A stretch of DNA of 33,957 nucleotides from an uncultured Alphaproteobacteria bacterium (GCA_944391685.1 CALXUM010000018.1:1-33957), one strand, 5' to 3'. Shown: positions 1-8,952, counted from the stretch's first letter. Made by a program: numbers and translations. Notes: generated from the sequence alone by a model not told the origin.

Positions 1-49
1 AGGTGGTCATACGGTTGGAGCCGGAGTAGTATCAAAGATTTTGAAATAA
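1..49 (+). CDS. tuf: Elongation factor Tu, C-terminal end (partial)
   Basis: Only the last 15 codons and the TAA stop are present; the gene is cut by the window start. The frame beginning at base 2 reads GGHTVGAGVVSKILK, which matches the conserved end of EF-Tu domain 3 (typically GRTVGAGVV followed by a short basic tail). EF-Tu delivers aminoacyl-tRNA to the ribosome. Its position upstream of rpsJ fits the usual fusA-tuf-rpsJ order. A strong terminator follows 32 bases later, so this tuf probably ends its own transcript rather than reading into the S10 operon. The 5' end of another tuf copy lies at the right end of the window. Confidence 0.9.
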   Translation, partial: GGHTVGAGVVSKILK

Positions 50-80
50 TAAAAATAAAACAACAAGATTTGATAAAAGA

Positions 81-115
81 AAGAACGGTCGGAACAAAAT
101 TCCGACCGTTCTTTT
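81..115. terminator. Rho-independent terminator after tuf, probably bidirectional
   Basis: A perfect 14-bp stem (81-94 with 100-113) closes a 5-base loop and is followed by a T run on the plus strand. A-rich sequence precedes it, giving a T-rich tail on the minus strand too. It can therefore end tuf from the left and the leftward regulator gene at 147-410 from the right. Confidence 0.9.
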
Positions 116-146
116 GATTCTATAGAAATTTAATTAAGTAAAAAAA

Positions 147-410
147 TTATGATATTTCGTGAATAATTGCATACAAGTCTTCTTTTTGTTTAAATGCTTT
201 TGATTTGTAATACAAAAGTAAGAATAATCTTGTAGCGTAAGTTAAACCAAGTGAAGGATTTTTATTATTTTCAATAAGGCTGATTAAAATATTACGGTTT
301 ATTTTTTCAAAAAGGCATATATCATCAAGAGCAGACCATTCTTTTAAGCATAAACGCATGCTTGTCCTGCGGCTATTAATAGTAATTATTTTATTACATA
401 GTTTGGTCAT
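147..410 (-). CDS. Ribbon-helix-helix (RHH_4-type) small regulator, paralogue 1
   Basis: 87 residues. The core starts with a basic beta strand containing RRTSMRL (about residues 14-20), then a helix with KEWSALDDIC, a second helix with NRNILISLIE, and a C-terminal SLGLTYATRLFLLLYYK. This matches the RHH_4 pattern (RTSxRLEPEFWDAL... SLSSALRLFVLDYYR) common in Alphaproteobacteria. Such proteins bind DNA as dimers of the Arc/MetJ fold; targets are usually unknown. The start at 410 has no clear ribosome binding site. The neighbour at 558-863 is a paralogue on the same strand. Two near-identical 14-base repeats lie just upstream (427-519), which could be operators, possibly for self-regulation; that is inference. 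Confidence 0.72.
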   Translation of the reverse strand: MTKLCNKIITINSRRTSMRLCLKEWSALDDICLFEKINRNILISLIENNKNPSLGLTYATRLFLLLYYKSKAFKQKEDLYAIIHEIS

Positions 411-426
411 GGTTTATATTTTTATG

Positions 427-519
427 ATTAGTAACTTTAAGTAGTTTATAGCATATATTTTTTAATATGCAATCAATAACTGTAAAAATGTTGTGACTGA
501 TTCCAATTAGTAACTCTAA
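427..519. repeat. Pair of 14-base direct repeats upstream of RHH regulator 1
   Basis: ATTAGTAACTTTAA at 427-440 and ATTAGTAACTCTAA at 506-519 differ at one base and start 79 bases apart. They flank the region where a promoter for the leftward gene at 147-410 should lie. RHH proteins typically bind short repeated half-sites, so an operator role is plausible but not shown. A 6-bp inverted repeat (451-456 with 465-470) lies between them. Confidence 0.5.
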
Positions 520-557
520 TACACTGATTTGTAGTATTTTTTATTTTTGGCAACCTG

Positions 558-863
558 TTAATTTTCAAAAATTTCTTTTAATATTTTGAATATATTGTTG
601 AAATCAGGTTTTTGAGCTTGATTTTTTCTGGGACGTACGGCTTGTTTTTTAAAGTATTGAAGAGTAAATAATCTGACTCCGCATGTTAATCCGGATAATT
701 GGTTTTCTTTTGTTTTATATGTTGCAATTAAATTGATTAATATATTGCGGCGAATACGCTCTATTTCACACAAAGTGTCAAAAGCATCCCATTCTAAATT
801 TGTCAGACAAATACTAGTTTTATTGTCATTTATACTTACTACACGACGTATTGGTTTAATCAT
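558..863 (-). CDS. Ribbon-helix-helix (RHH_4-type) small regulator, paralogue 2
   Basis: 101 residues from the ATG at 863. That start is preferred over an in-frame GTG at 878 because GAGGA lies 5 bases before the ATG. The layout matches paralogue 1: basic strand with KTSICL, helix NLEWDAFDTLC, second helix RRNILINLIATY, then LSGLTCGVRLFTLQYFKK. It adds a basic C-terminal tail (RPRKNQAQK) and a final short helix. This is the RHH_4 DNA-binding pattern seen in many Alphaproteobacteria. A promoter with a TTGACA -35 box lies upstream on the minus strand, overlapped by a small palindrome. Regulatory targets cannot be read from the sequence. Sitting between tuf and rpsJ, the pair separates two genes that usually adjoin. 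Confidence 0.75.
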   Translation of the reverse strand: MIKPIRRVVSINDNKTSICLTNLEWDAFDTLCEIERIRRNILINLIATYKTKENQLSGLTCGVRLFTLQYFKKQAVRPRKNQAQKPDFNNIFKILKEIFEN

Positions 864-902
864 AATTTCCTCAATCACAAATTAATTTATATATTTCTTT
901 AT

Positions 903-932
903 ATACTAATAATAGAAATGGTTTTTTGTCAA
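903..932 (-). promoter_or_regulatory. Promoter for RHH regulator 2
   Basis: On the minus strand a perfect TTGACA (927-932) is followed after 18 bases by TAGTAT (903-908), about 40 bases upstream of the start codon. Confidence 0.55.
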
Positions 933-942
933 CTGGTAGTTG
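930..942. promoter_or_regulatory. Small palindrome overlapping the -35 box
   Basis: CAACT-ggt-AGTTG is a perfect 5+3+5 inverted repeat that overlaps the TTGACA element of the leftward promoter. Its position is that of a repressor site, possibly for the RHH protein itself (inference). Confidence 0.4.
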
Positions 943-1021
943 TAAAAAAATAAAAATTGTTGAATTGTGATTTTTTGTCTAAAATGGCGTGTAAACAGAT
1001 GTTGTTTTTATGATGTTTTGC

Positions 1022-1050
1022 GAATCGTTAAAATGACTCAAATAGAGTCA
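1022..1050. promoter_or_regulatory. Cluster of three GANTC sites with a 17-base palindrome
   Basis: GAATC at 1022, GACTC at 1035 and GAGTC at 1045 lie within 28 bases. The last two form the palindrome TGACTCAAATAGAGTCA (1034-1050). GANTC is the target of the cell-cycle methyltransferase CcrM in many Alphaproteobacteria. The cluster lies in the 425-base region between RHH regulator 2 and rpsJ. Methylation or regulation here is inferred. Confidence 0.4.
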
Positions 1051-1094
1051 AATAAAGAGGTTGCAGAAAATAAAAATGCATTTTTTTGTTTTTT

Positions 1095-1122
1095 TTGCTT
1101 GCAATATAAGTTTGTCTATGGT
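1095..1122 (+). promoter_or_regulatory. Candidate promoter of the S10 operon
   Basis: TTGCTT (1095-1100), a 16-base spacer and TATGGT (1117-1122), preceded by a long T-rich stretch that could act as an UP element. It would give a leader of roughly 160 bases before rpsJ. Confidence 0.45.
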
Positions 1123-1193
1123 ACAAGAGGCGCACGAGAAGAGTGAGGTAGGGATTTTTAGCTTCATTTTTCGGATATAAAACATACCGCATT

Positions 1194-1266
1194 CCTTGTT
1201 AAAACAAGGCTCTGCAGAGTTTAATCATTTAGATGGCAAACTTCTAAACATTGGGTTTTGCCGTCT
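1194..1266 (+). promoter_or_regulatory. Structured leader of the S10 operon
   Basis: Two inverted repeats lie in the presumed 5' leader. The first is CCTTGTT-aa-AACAAGG (1194-1209), followed directly by the palindrome CTCTGCAGAG. The second is a 10-bp stem with one G-U pair (1231-1240 with 1257-1266) and a 16-base loop, ending about 7 bases before the ribosome binding site of rpsJ. S10 leaders in gammaproteobacteria mediate feedback by L4; whether this one does is unknown. Confidence 0.45.
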
Positions 1267-1288
1267 AGTTATAGGAAAAGTAGTTAAC

Positions 1289-1600
1289 ATGATGGATACA
1301 CAAAATATAAGAATTCGCCTTAAGGCTTTTGATCATCGTTTGCTCGATTTGTCTACAAAAGAAATCGTGCATACTGCCAAAAGAACAGGGGCAAATGTAA
1401 GAGGGCCGATCCCTCTGCCAACAAGAATCGAGAAGTTTACGGTAAATCGTTCTCCGCACGTTGATAAAAAATCTCGTGAGCAGTTTGAAATCCGTACTCA
1501 TAAAAGACTTCTTGATATTGTAGATCCTACACCGCAAACTGTTGATGCTTTGATGAAGCTTGATTTGGCTGCCGGTGTAAATGTTGAAATTAAATTGTAA
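1289..1600 (+). CDS. rpsJ: 30S ribosomal protein S10
   Basis: 103 residues from ATG 1289 (a second ATG at 1292 is equally possible). The family begins with (M)[15 protein letters not shown], so the longer open frame upstream is not protein. Conserved S10 blocks seen are the start just quoted, [12 protein letters not shown], the [11 protein letters not shown] loop region and the RLLDI...VDALMKLDL end. S10 sits in the 30S head and also serves as NusE in antitermination. It is the first gene of the S10 operon, 61 bases before rplC. An AGGA at 1273-1276 is the likely ribosome binding site but is unusually far (12 bases) from the ATG. A hairpin just upstream may influence initiation. Confidence 0.95.
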   Translation: MMDTQNIRIRLKAFDHRLLDLSTKEIVHTAKRTGANVRGPIPLPTRIEKFTVNRSPHVDKKSREQFEIRTHKRLLDIVDPTPQTVDALMKLDLAAGVNVEIKL

Positions 1601-1661
1601 TAAATTAATGTTGGCGTATGCAAGTCATAAGTCAACCAATTAAGAAAAGGAAAAAATAACA

Positions 1662-2390
1662 ATGCGTACGGGTCTAATCGCAAAAAAACTTGGAATGTCC
1701 CGCGTGTTTGAAGCTGACGGAACCCATGTTCCTGTAACAGTTTTGCATGTGGATGGTTTGGAAGTTGTTGCCGTTAAGACAGCTGAAAAAGATGGTTATA
1801 CAGCTGTTCAACTCGGTATGGGCAGTGTAAAGGCCAAAAATCTTTCTAAACCTTTGAAAGGATATTTTGCTAAGGCTAACATTGAACCGAAGAAAAAATT
1901 AGCAGAATTCAGAGTATCTGAAGATTGCTTATTGTCTGTCGGTGATAAATTATCTGTAGAACATTTTGTTCCCGGTCAATTTGTTGATGTTTGCGGAACA
2001 TCTATCGGTAAAGGCTTTGCCGGTGTTATGAAACGTCATAATTTTGCCGGTTTGGAGGCTTCTCACGGTGTTTCTATTTCTCACCGTTCTCATGGTTCTA
2101 CAGGACAAAGACAAGATCCCGGTAAAGTATTTAAAGGCAAAAAAATGGCCGGACATATGGGTGATGAGCGAGTTACCGTTCAAAACCTCAAAGTTGTTTC
2201 GGTTGATGCCGATAAAGGCTTGATTATGGTAAAAGGTGGTGTTCCCGGTTCTGAAAACGGATGGGTATATATTACTGATGCCATTAAAAAGCCTGCAACG
2301 GTTAAATTGCCGATGCCTGCCGGTTTGAAAAAAGTTGATGAACCTGTTGCAGTTAAAGCCGAGGCTGAAACTCCGGCTGATAATGCATAA
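1662..2390 (+). CDS. rplC: 50S ribosomal protein L3
   Basis: 242 residues, longer than E. coli L3 (209) because of a C-terminal tail rich in Ala, Glu and Lys, as in several Alphaproteobacteria. It starts [16 protein letters not shown], the family signature. The [13 protein letters not shown] and [22 protein letters not shown] blocks form the loop that reaches toward the peptidyl transferase centre and contain the Gln that is methylated in other bacteria. L3 is an early assembly protein. A ribosome binding site (AAGGAAAA) precedes the ATG. rplD follows after 19 bases. Confidence 0.97.
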   Translation: MRTGLIAKKLGMSRVFEADGTHVPVTVLHVDGLEVVAVKTAEKDGYTAVQLGMGSVKAKNLSKPLKGYFAKANIEPKKKLAEFRVSEDCLLSVGDKLSVEHFVPGQFVDVCGTSIGKGFAGVMKRHNFAGLEASHGVSISHRSHGSTGQRQDPGKVFKGKKMAGHMGDERVTVQNLKVVSVDADKGLIMVKGGVPGSENGWVYITDAIKKPATVKLPMPAGLKKVDEPVAVKAEAETPADNA

Positions 2391-2409
2391 AGATTAAAGG
2401 ATTAAAATT

Positions 2410-3030
2410 ATGAAACAGGACATCTTAAATTTAGATAATAAAAATGTTGGCTCAATTGAGCTTGACGAATCAATTTTTGGTTTGGAAGTTCGTGCCGATA
2501 TTTTGCACCGTGTTGTTGTTTGGCAATTGGCCAGACTGCAGTCGGGAAATCATAAGACCAAAGGTCGTTCGGAAGTTGCTTTGACTCCGGCCAAGCCTTT
2601 CAAACAAAAAGGCGGCGGACGTGCTCGTCAAGGTTCTCGCAAGGGAACTCAATTCCGTAAGGGCGGTATTGTTTTCGGACCGGTTGTTCGTGATCATTCT
2701 CATGAATTGACCAAGAAGTTCCGTAAACTCGGATTGAAAACAGCTCTTTCGGCTAAGGCTAAAGAAGGCAACTTGGTTATTATTGACGAAGCTAAGTTAT
2801 CTGCTCCAAAGACCAAAGATTTACAAGCTAAGTTGGCTGCTTGCGGTTTAATGAACAGCTTGTTTATTGACGGTAAAGAAGTTGATATGAACTTTGCTTT
2901 GGCAACCAGAAACATCATTGGTGTTGATGTTTTGCCGACAATCGGTGCCAACGTATATGACATCTTAAGAAAAGACAAATTGGTTTTGACTAAAGATGCA
3001 GTTGTTTGCTTAGGAGAGAGATTGAAATGA
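2410..3030 (+). CDS. rplD: 50S ribosomal protein L4
   Basis: 206 residues, normal L4 size. The [25 protein letters not shown] segment (about residues 60-85) is the conserved extended loop lining the polypeptide exit tunnel, followed by the globular part with [15 protein letters not shown]. In gammaproteobacteria L4 represses its own operon; whether it does here is not visible. The stop is TGA and overlaps the ATG of rplW as ATGA, implying coupled translation. This also shows that TGA is a normal stop in this organism. Confidence 0.97.
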   Translation: MKQDILNLDNKNVGSIELDESIFGLEVRADILHRVVVWQLARLQSGNHKTKGRSEVALTPAKPFKQKGGGRARQGSRKGTQFRKGGIVFGPVVRDHSHELTKKFRKLGLKTALSAKAKEGNLVIIDEAKLSAPKTKDLQAKLAACGLMNSLFIDGKEVDMNFALATRNIIGVDVLPTIGANVYDILRKDKLVLTKDAVVCLGERLK

Positions 3031-3344
3031 GTAAGTCTAAAAAAACAAACAATGTAACTGCAAAAATGTATGATACTCTCGTACGTCCGGTTATTACCGA
3101 GAAATCGATGATTTCTTCCGAGGCCGGTAAAGTTACTTTTTTGGTTCCTTTGTCTGCTAGCAAAGATGAAGTAAAGGCTTCTGTGGAGTCAATCTTCAAC
3201 GTTAAGGTAAACAAAGTTAACACTATTCGTCAGTTCGGTAAGGAAAAACGCTTTAAGGGTTATATCGGACAGCGTTCTGATTTCAAAAAAGCGATTGTTA
3301 CGCTTGCCGAAGGTCAAAACATTGATGTTACAACAGGGATATAA
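3027..3344 (+). CDS. rplW: 50S ribosomal protein L23
   Basis: 105 residues from ATG 3027, which overlaps the rplD stop by 4 bases. An upstream in-frame start exists inside rplD but the GGAGAGA at about 3012-3018 fits 3027. Family blocks are [11 protein letters not shown] near the N-terminus, [18 protein letters not shown], and the basic [18 protein letters not shown] loop. L23 sits at the exit tunnel mouth and docks trigger factor and SRP. Confidence 0.96.
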   Translation: MSKSKKTNNVTAKMYDTLVRPVITEKSMISSEAGKVTFLVPLSASKDEVKASVESIFNVKVNKVNTIRQFGKEKRFKGYIGQRSDFKKAIVTLAEGQNIDVTTGI

Positions 3345-3347
3345 GAC

Positions 3348-4184
3348 ATGGCATTAAAAAATTATAAGCCCACATCTCCTGGACTTCGTCAGCTCGTTAT
3401 CGTTGATAGAAGCGAGCTCTACAAAGGAAAGCCCGAAAAGTCTTTGACTATTGGTTTGACAAAAACCGGTGGACGTGACAATTTCGGACATGTTACAAGT
3501 CGTAGAATTGGTGGCGGTCATAAACGCAAATTACGCGTTATTGACTTCAAACGTAATAAATTTGACGCAGAGGCAACTGTTGAGAGAATCGAGTATGATC
3601 CTAATCGTTCTGCTTTTATTGCTTTAATTAGCTATGCAGATGGCGAGAAGGCTTATATTTTGGCTCCACAGAGATTAAAATCCGGTGATAAGGTTATTTC
3701 TTCCAATAAGGCAGATATTAAACCGGGTAATGCTATGCCTCTGAAAAATATGCCGGTAGGTACCATTATTCACAATATTGAGTTGAGAGCTGGCAAAGGC
3801 GGCCAATTGGTTCGTTCTGCTGGTTGTTATGCTCAATTGGTTGGTAAAGACGCCGGTTATGCTCAATTGAAATTGAGCAGCGGTGAGTTAAGGGTTGTCC
3901 GTGAAGAGTGCTTGGCAACTGTCGGTGCTGTTTCTAACCCTGATAACCAGAATAAATCACTTGGTAAAGCTGGACGTAATCGTTGGTTAGGTAATCGTCC
4001 GGTTTCCCGTGGTGTTGCTATGAACCCAGTTGATCACCCGCACGGTGGTGGTGAAGGACGTACTTCTGGCGGCCGTCATCCTGTTACTCCTTGGGGTAAA
4101 CCGACTAAGGGTGCTAAAACTCGTACTAATAAGAAGACGGATAAATTCATTATGAGAAGCCGTCATGAAAACAAAAAGAAATAA
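3348..4184 (+). CDS. rplB: 50S ribosomal protein L2
   Basis: 278 residues, full length. It shows the N-terminal [12 protein letters not shown], the central [23 protein letters not shown]-binding part, and the C-terminal [20 protein letters not shown] segment with the invariant His that lies near the peptidyl transferase centre. L2 is needed for subunit association. It starts 3 bases after rplW ends and is followed by an AAGGAG ribosome binding site for rpsS. Confidence 0.98.
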   Translation: MALKNYKPTSPGLRQLVIVDRSELYKGKPEKSLTIGLTKTGGRDNFGHVTSRRIGGGHKRKLRVIDFKRNKFDAEATVERIEYDPNRSAFIALISYADGEKAYILAPQRLKSGDKVISSNKADIKPGNAMPLKNMPVGTIIHNIELRAGKGGQLVRSAGCYAQLVGKDAGYAQLKLSSGELRVVREECLATVGAVSNPDNQNKSLGKAGRNRWLGNRPVSRGVAMNPVDHPHGGGEGRTSGGRHPVTPWGKPTKGAKTRTNKKTDKFIMRSRHENKKK

Positions 4185-4196
4185 GGAGATTTGCAT

Positions 4197-4475
4197 ATGA
4201 CACGTTCCGTATGGAAAGGGCCGTTTGTTGATGGCTATCTTCTAAAAAAAGCCGAAGCCGCAAAATCTTCGAGCCGTAATGAAGTGATTAAAATTTGGTC
4301 TCGCCGTTCAACAATGTTACCACAATTTGTCGGTTTGACATTTGGGGTACATAACGGTCACAAATTTATCCCAGTTTTGGTTACCGAGGATATGATTGGG
4401 CACAAATTTGGTGAATTTGCTCCGACCCGTACTTTTTACGGTCACGCAGCAGATAAGAAAGCTAAGAGAGGTTAA
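4197..4475 (+). CDS. rpsS: 30S ribosomal protein S19
   Basis: 92 residues starting at ATG 4197, with GGAG 8 bases upstream; a TTG two codons earlier is unlikely to be used. It begins [14 protein letters not shown] and contains the conserved [19 protein letters not shown] and [15 protein letters not shown] block (here [14 protein letters not shown]). S19 lies in the 30S head with S13. Its stop overlaps the first ATG of rplV as TAATG. Confidence 0.97.
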   Translation: MTRSVWKGPFVDGYLLKKAEAAKSSSRNEVIKIWSRRSTMLPQFVGLTFGVHNGHKFIPVLVTEDMIGHKFGEFAPTRTFYGHAADKKAKRG

Positions 4476-4852
4476 TGATGAGCAAGTCTAAAGACGCAAG
4501 AAGAGTTGCTGCAAACGAGGCTATGGCCGTTTGCCACTCTATCAGAACATCTCCTCGCAAATTGAACTTGGTTGCTCAGTCAATTCGTGGTTTGAATGTT
4601 TCTAAGGCAGTTGCCGAATTGAGCTTTTCAAAGAAGAGAATTGCCAAGGCTGCTTTGGCTATATTGCAATCTGCAATTGCCAATGCCGAAAATAACCATC
4701 AATTGAACATTGATAAGCTTATTGTTAAAGAAGCTTTCGTGGGCAAAGGTTTAGTGATGAAACGTATGCACGCCAGAGGCCGTGGCAGAGGGGCAAGAGT
4801 TTTGAAGCCTTTCTCTAACATGACCATTGTTGTTGCTGAGCGTGGGGAGTAA
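4475..4852 (+). CDS. rplV: 50S ribosomal protein L22
   Basis: 125 residues from ATG 4475 (ATG 4478 is an alternative). It shows the [19 protein letters not shown] N-terminal block (here [10 protein letters not shown]) and the long beta hairpin region with [19 protein letters not shown] that lines the exit tunnel and is a site of macrolide resistance changes in other bacteria. An Ala/Lys-rich N-terminal extension of about 18 residues precedes the core. Translation is probably coupled to rpsS. Confidence 0.96.
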   Translation: MMSKSKDARRVAANEAMAVCHSIRTSPRKLNLVAQSIRGLNVSKAVAELSFSKKRIAKAALAILQSAIANAENNHQLNIDKLIVKEAFVGKGLVMKRMHARGRGRGARVLKPFSNMTIVVAERGE

Positions 4853-4856
4853 GTTA

Positions 4857-5525
4857 ATGGGACAGAAAGTAAATCCTACCAGTCTTCGTTTGGGAGTTAA
4901 CCGTACTTGGGATTCCCGTTGGTATGCAGATGAAAAATATTCTGACTATCTCCTGGAAGACGTTAAAATTAAAGAATTCTTGAAAGAGAAATTGGCTCAG
5001 GCAGGTATTAGCAAAATCGTTATTGAACGTCCTGCTAAGAAAGCAAGAGTTACAATTCACTCAGCAAGACCAGGTGTTGTAATTGGTAAAAAAGGTCAAG
5101 ATATTGAGCTTTTGAGAAAAGAAATTCAGAAGATGACTGATTCTGAAGTCCAATTGAACATTTTGGAAGTTAGAAAACCTGAATTGGACGCACAATTGGT
5201 TGCTGATAGTGTTGCTCAGCAGTTGGAACGCCGTGTGGCTTTCCGTCGTGCCATGAAACGCGTTATGCAGTCAGCTCTTCGTTTGGGTGCAGAAGGTATT
5301 AAGGTTAGTTGTTCAGGTCGTTTAGGCGGTGCTGAAATTGCCAGAACCGAATACTATCGTGAAGGACGCGTACCTTTGCATACATTACGTGCTGACATTG
5401 ATTATGCAACCTCTACAGCTCATACTACTTATGGTGCTTGTGGTGTTAAAGTCTGGATATACAAAGGTGATATCATGGCTCATGACCCAATGGCACAAGA
5501 TAAGAAGTTGGCTGAACAGAAATAA
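4857..5525 (+). CDS. rpsC: 30S ribosomal protein S3
   Basis: 222 residues from ATG 4857, where the family signature [14 protein letters not shown] begins; an upstream in-frame start inside rplV is not needed because GGGGAG lies just before 4857. A KH domain follows with the [13 protein letters not shown] motif (about residues 70-82), then the C-terminal domain with [27 protein letters not shown]3 forms part of the mRNA entry tunnel and its helicase activity. Confidence 0.97.
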   Translation: MGQKVNPTSLRLGVNRTWDSRWYADEKYSDYLLEDVKIKEFLKEKLAQAGISKIVIERPAKKARVTIHSARPGVVIGKKGQDIELLRKEIQKMTDSEVQLNILEVRKPELDAQLVADSVAQQLERRVAFRRAMKRVMQSALRLGAEGIKVSCSGRLGGAEIARTEYYREGRVPLHTLRADIDYATSTAHTTYGACGVKVWIYKGDIMAHDPMAQDKKLAEQK

Positions 5526-5538
5526 AGGTAAGTAAAAG

Positions 5539-5964
5539 ATGTTAAGTCCAAAGAGATTAAAATTCCGCAAACAGCATAAGGGCCGTATTCACGGTTTGAC
5601 TAAAGGCGGTGCAGAATTAAGTTTTGGTTCATATGGATTGAAGGCTTTGTCTCCGGATCGTGTTACGGCTCGCCAGATTGAGGCAGCACGTCGTGCCATT
5701 ACCCGTGAGATGAAAAGAGCCGGAAGATTATGGATTAGAATATTCCCTGATGTTCCAGTGTCGGATAAACCGGCTGAGGTTCGTATGGGTAAAGGTAAGG
5801 GCTCTGTTGAGTTCTGGGTTGCAAGAGTTAAGCCAGGCCGTATCTTATTTGAATGTGAAGGCATTGATGAAGAGTTGGCTCGTTCAGCTTTTGCATTGGG
5901 AGCTGCAAAGTTACCAGTTAAAACCAAGTTTGTTAAGAAACTGAATTCAGAGCAAGGAGCTTAA
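5539..5964 (+). CDS. rplP: 50S ribosomal protein L16
   Basis: 141 residues, normal size. It starts [16 protein letters not shown], contains [21 protein letters not shown], and has the conserved [20 protein letters not shown] block. L16 helps position the A-site tRNA elbow. It ends 2 bases before rpmC. Confidence 0.97.
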   Translation: MLSPKRLKFRKQHKGRIHGLTKGGAELSFGSYGLKALSPDRVTARQIEAARRAITREMKRAGRLWIRIFPDVPVSDKPAEVRMGKGKGSVEFWVARVKPGRILFECEGIDEELARSAFALGAAKLPVKTKFVKKLNSEQGA

Positions 5965-5966
5965 AA

Positions 5967-6164
5967 ATGGTAAAAACAAAAGATCTTCGTGCGATGAGTA
6001 TTGATGAACTTGAAGCTAAATTGTTGGAATGCAAGAAAGAACAATTTAACTTGAGAGTACAACAATCTACTGGACAATTACAAAATACTGCGTTATTAAG
6101 TAAGGTCCGTAAAGAAGTAGCTAAAATCAACACGCTCATTGCTGAGCGCAAGAAGAATAGTTAG
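5967..6164 (+). CDS. rpmC: 50S ribosomal protein L29
   Basis: 65 residues. Family features are the N-terminal [17 protein letters not shown] helix, the [12 protein letters not shown] turn and the C-terminal [16 protein letters not shown] helix. L29 is a two-helix protein at the exit tunnel next to L23. AAGGAG precedes the ATG. Confidence 0.96.
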   Translation: MVKTKDLRAMSIDELEAKLLECKKEQFNLRVQQSTGQLQNTALLSKVRKEVAKINTLIAERKKNS

Positions 6165-6174
6165 GAGAAAGAAT

Positions 6175-6411
6175 ATGCCTAAGAGAATTCTTCAAGGTGT
6201 TGTTGTAAGTGATAAGCAGGATAAAACTGTTGTTGTTAAAGTTGAACGTCAGGTTATGCATCCTGTTTACAAGAAATTCATCAAGAAAAGCAAAAAGTAT
6301 GCAGCTCATGATGAAAACAATCAGTTCAAAGTTGGCGATACGGTACGTATTATTGAATCTGTTCCGTATTCAAAAACCAAGTGTTGGACTGTGATAGTTG
6401 ATAACGCCTAA
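6175..6411 (+). CDS. rpsQ: 30S ribosomal protein S17
   Basis: 78 residues from ATG 6175 with AGGAG upstream; an earlier in-frame ATG lies inside rpmC and is ignored. It starts [21 protein letters not shown] and has the OB-fold blocks [37 protein letters not shown]17 binds 16S rRNA early in assembly. Confidence 0.96.
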   Translation: MPKRILQGVVVSDKQDKTVVVKVERQVMHPVYKKFIKKSKKYAAHDENNQFKVGDTVRIIESVPYSKTKCWTVIVDNA

Positions 6412-6429
6412 GAGAAAAGGAATTAAAAA

Positions 6430-6798
6430 ATGATACAGATGCAAACCAACCTCGATGTAGCCGACAACTCTGGCGCACGTCAGGTGCAGTGCATTAAAGT
6501 TCTTGGGGGTTCCAAGAGAATGCATGCTTCTGTGGGCGACGTTATTGTAGTATCTGTTAAAGATGCTATTCCAAAGGGTCGTGTGAAAAAAGGTGATGTC
6601 CACAAAGCTGTTATTGTTCGTACGGCTTCGGATATTCGTCGTAAAGACGGATCAGTTATCCGTTTTGATAAAAATGCCGCAGTTTTAATTAATAAAGATG
6701 GTGAGCCTATCGGTACTCGTATCTTTGGGCCTGTTACCAGAGAATTGCGTGCAAAGAAATTTATGAAAATTATTTCATTAGCACCGGAGGTATTATAA
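6430..6798 (+). CDS. rplN: 50S ribosomal protein L14
   Basis: 122 residues, full length. It begins [27 protein letters not shown], the L14 signature, followed by [23 protein letters not shown] and the C-terminal [20 protein letters not shown]14 forms an intersubunit bridge with 16S rRNA. Its TAA stop overlaps the start of rplX (TAATG). Confidence 0.97.
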   Translation: MIQMQTNLDVADNSGARQVQCIKVLGGSKRMHASVGDVIVVSVKDAIPKGRVKKGDVHKAVIVRTASDIRRKDGSVIRFDKNAAVLINKDGEPIGTRIFGPVTRELRAKKFMKIISLAPEVL

Positions 6799-7106
6799 TG
6801 CCTAAATTAAAAATAAAAAAGGGTGACCAAGTTGTAATTTTGTCAGGTGATGACAAAGGCAAAACTGGTGAAGTAGTAAAAGCCATGCCGAAGGAAGGTA
6901 AAGTGGTTGTGCAGGGTGTTAATTTGGTTAAACGCCACACCAAGCCGAGCCAAACCAATCCGGGCGGAATTGTTACTAAAGAAGCACCGATTAACGTTTC
7001 TAACGTTGCTTTGTCTAAAGACGGCAAAGCTACCAAGATTGGTTATAAGACCGTTGACGGTAAAAAAGTGCGTGTTGCTCGTAAAACCGGTGAAGTAATC
7101 GATTAA
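6798..7106 (+). CDS. rplX: 50S ribosomal protein L24
   Basis: 102 residues. The KOW motif is at the N-terminus ([21 protein letters not shown]), followed by [21 protein letters not shown] and the C-terminal [21 protein letters not shown]24 initiates 50S assembly. It overlaps rplN by one base. Confidence 0.97.
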   Translation: MPKLKIKKGDQVVILSGDDKGKTGEVVKAMPKEGKVVVQGVNLVKRHTKPSQTNPGGIVTKEAPINVSNVALSKDGKATKIGYKTVDGKKVRVARKTGEVID

Positions 7107-7120
7107 TGGGAGAAAAATTT

Positions 7121-7660
7121 ATGGCAAATTTTGAAACTTTATATAATGAAGTCATAAAAAAATCTCTTGTGGAAAAATTCGGTTACAAAAACCCACATGA
7201 GATTCCTAAGTTGACTAAAATTGTCTTGAATATCGGTGTCGGCGATGCCGTTACAGACAAGAAAAAACTTAACAATGCCGTTGAGGAGTTAGCTTTGATT
7301 GCCGGTCAGAAGCCGGTTGTTACCAAAGCTCGCAAATCAATTGCTACGTTTAAGGTAAGAGAGGGTATGCCTATCGGATGCAAAGTAACTTTGCGTTCTA
7401 CCAGAATGTATGAGTTTTTGGAAAGATTGATTAATATGGCTTTGCCCCGCGTTAGAGACTTCCACGGTATTACCGGTAAAAACTTTGACGGAAGAGGAAA
7501 CTTTGCTTTTGGTATTAAGGAGCAAATTATTTTCCCTGAAATCAACTATGATAAAGTTGAGAACATCAGAGGAATGGATATTTGCATTTGCACAACAGCA
7601 AAGACAGATGAAGAAGCTAAGGCTCTTCTGACCGGCTTTAACCTTCCGTACAGAAAATAA
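7121..7660 (+). CDS. rplE: 50S ribosomal protein L5
   Basis: 179 residues from ATG 7121, chosen over an ATG at 7106 because GGGAGA sits 8 bases before 7121 and the family starts near the [16 protein letters not shown] block. Other blocks are [14 protein letters not shown], the [22 protein letters not shown] segment and [19 protein letters not shown]5 binds 5S rRNA and contacts the P-site tRNA. Confidence 0.97.
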   Translation: MANFETLYNEVIKKSLVEKFGYKNPHEIPKLTKIVLNIGVGDAVTDKKKLNNAVEELALIAGQKPVVTKARKSIATFKVREGMPIGCKVTLRSTRMYEFLERLINMALPRVRDFHGITGKNFDGRGNFAFGIKEQIIFPEINYDKVENIRGMDICICTTAKTDEEAKALLTGFNLPYRK

Positions 7661-7674
7661 GTGGAGATTTAACT

Positions 7675-7980
7675 ATGGCAAAAACAAGTTCAGTTTACAG
7701 AAACTTGAAAAGAGCTAAGATGGCTGAGAAGTTTGCTTCTCGTCGTGCAAAGCTCAAAAAGATAGTTATGGATAAAACAGTTTCTCCCGAGGAGAGATTC
7801 CAAGCTACTCTTAAATTAGCTGAGATGCCGCGTAATTCTGCAAAAATCAGATATAGAAATCGTTGCAGACTCACCGGTCGTTCTCGTGGTGTTTATCGGA
7901 AGTTCGGCTTAGCTCGTATTGAACTCAGAGATATGGCAAGCTTTGGCGAAATTCCAGGTTTAGTGAAATCAAGCTGGTAG
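7675..7980 (+). CDS. rpsN: 30S ribosomal protein S14
   Basis: 101 residues, the long zinc-free form (no paired CxxC motifs). The C-terminal half carries [29 protein letters not shown] and ends PGLVKSSW, the S14 signature. It lies in the 30S head near S3 and S10. Confidence 0.97.
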   Translation: MAKTSSVYRNLKRAKMAEKFASRRAKLKKIVMDKTVSPEERFQATLKLAEMPRNSAKIRYRNRCRLTGRSRGVYRKFGLARIELRDMASFGEIPGLVKSSW

Positions 7981-7992
7981 GAGATAAAGATA

Positions 7993-8391
7993 ATGTCTAT
8001 GTCTGATCCTTTGGGCGATATGCTCACACGCATTAGAAACGCACAAAGAGCAAAGAAGAGTGAAGTCGTATCACCTGCTTCTCGCTTGCGTGAAAATGTT
8101 TTGGAAGTTTTGAAAAAAGAGGGATACATCCTTGGATATGAAAAGGTTAATGTTCGTCCCGGTGTTGATGAACTTCACATTAAATTGAAGTATCATGAAG
8201 GTACTTCCGTTATAACTGAAATTTACCGTGTTTCTACTCCGGGTCGTCGCGTTTATTCAAGCGTTAAAGATTTGCCCAGAGTATACAACGGCTTGGGTAT
8301 TTCAATCGTTTCTACTCCGTCCGGGGTTATGAGCGATAATGATGCCAGAAAAGCTAATGTCGGCGGTGAAATTCTTTGTCAGGTATTTTAG
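7993..8391 (+). CDS. rpsH: 30S ribosomal protein S8
   Basis: 132 residues. It starts [22 protein letters not shown] and ends with the conserved [33 protein letters not shown]. In E. coli S8 also represses the spc operon by binding a site near rplE; no such site was identified here. Confidence 0.97.
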   Translation: MSMSDPLGDMLTRIRNAQRAKKSEVVSPASRLRENVLEVLKKEGYILGYEKVNVRPGVDELHIKLKYHEGTSVITEIYRVSTPGRRVYSSVKDLPRVYNGLGISIVSTPSGVMSDNDARKANVGGEILCQVF

Positions 8392-8403
8392 GAGGGGTAT
8401 AGG

Positions 8404-8940
8404 ATGTCTAGAGTTGGAAAATATCCGGTTATCGTTCCTGAAGGCGTTACCGTTGCCGTTGAAAATAATTTGGTTAAAGCAAAAGGCAAGTTGGGCGAAT
8501 TGAGCTGCCATTTTGATCTTGACCATATTGACGTTAAATTAGACGGCAATAAAGTTGTTGTTGCTCCTAAAGCCGAGACCAAGCAAGCTCGTGCTTTGTG
8601 GGGAACAACAAGAGCTAACATTAACACCATTGTTAAAGGTGTTCATGATGGCTTTACGAAAAATTTGGAGCTGGTTGGTGTTGGTTATAAGGCTCGTGTT
8701 GAAGGAAGCAAGTTGATTTTATCATTGGGTTTTTCTCATGATATTACGGTTCCTGCTCCTCAAGGTATCAAGATTGCTTGTGCCAGTCCTACCCAAATCA
8801 GCATCTCTGGTGCAGATAAACAACTTGTCGGTCAACTTGCGTCAGAAATTCGCAAATTCAGAAAACCTGAACCTTATAAAGGTAAGGGCGTAAAATATGA
8901 AGGCGAATATGTACGTCGTAAGGAAGGCAAGAAGAAATAA
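8404..8940 (+). CDS. rplF: 50S ribosomal protein L6
   Basis: 178 residues. MSRVGKYPVIVPEGV opens the protein. The two homologous halves are present, with LWGTTRANINTIVKGVHDGF and the C-terminal signature FRKPEPYKGKGVKYEGEYVRRKEGKKK. L6 lies near the factor-binding region of the 50S. Confidence 0.97.
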   Translation: MSRVGKYPVIVPEGVTVAVENNLVKAKGKLGELSCHFDLDHIDVKLDGNKVVVAPKAETKQARALWGTTRANINTIVKGVHDGFTKNLELVGVGYKARVEGSKLILSLGFSHDITVPAPQGIKIACASPTQISISGADKQLVGQLASEIRKFRKPEPYKGKGVKYEGEYVRRKEGKKK

Positions 8941-8952
8941 GGAAAAATGTAA

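Noticed and set aside
5329..5535. Small open frames in other frames of rpsC, rplP, rplX and rplO
   Set aside because: They sit inside conserved ribosomal protein genes and show no family features.
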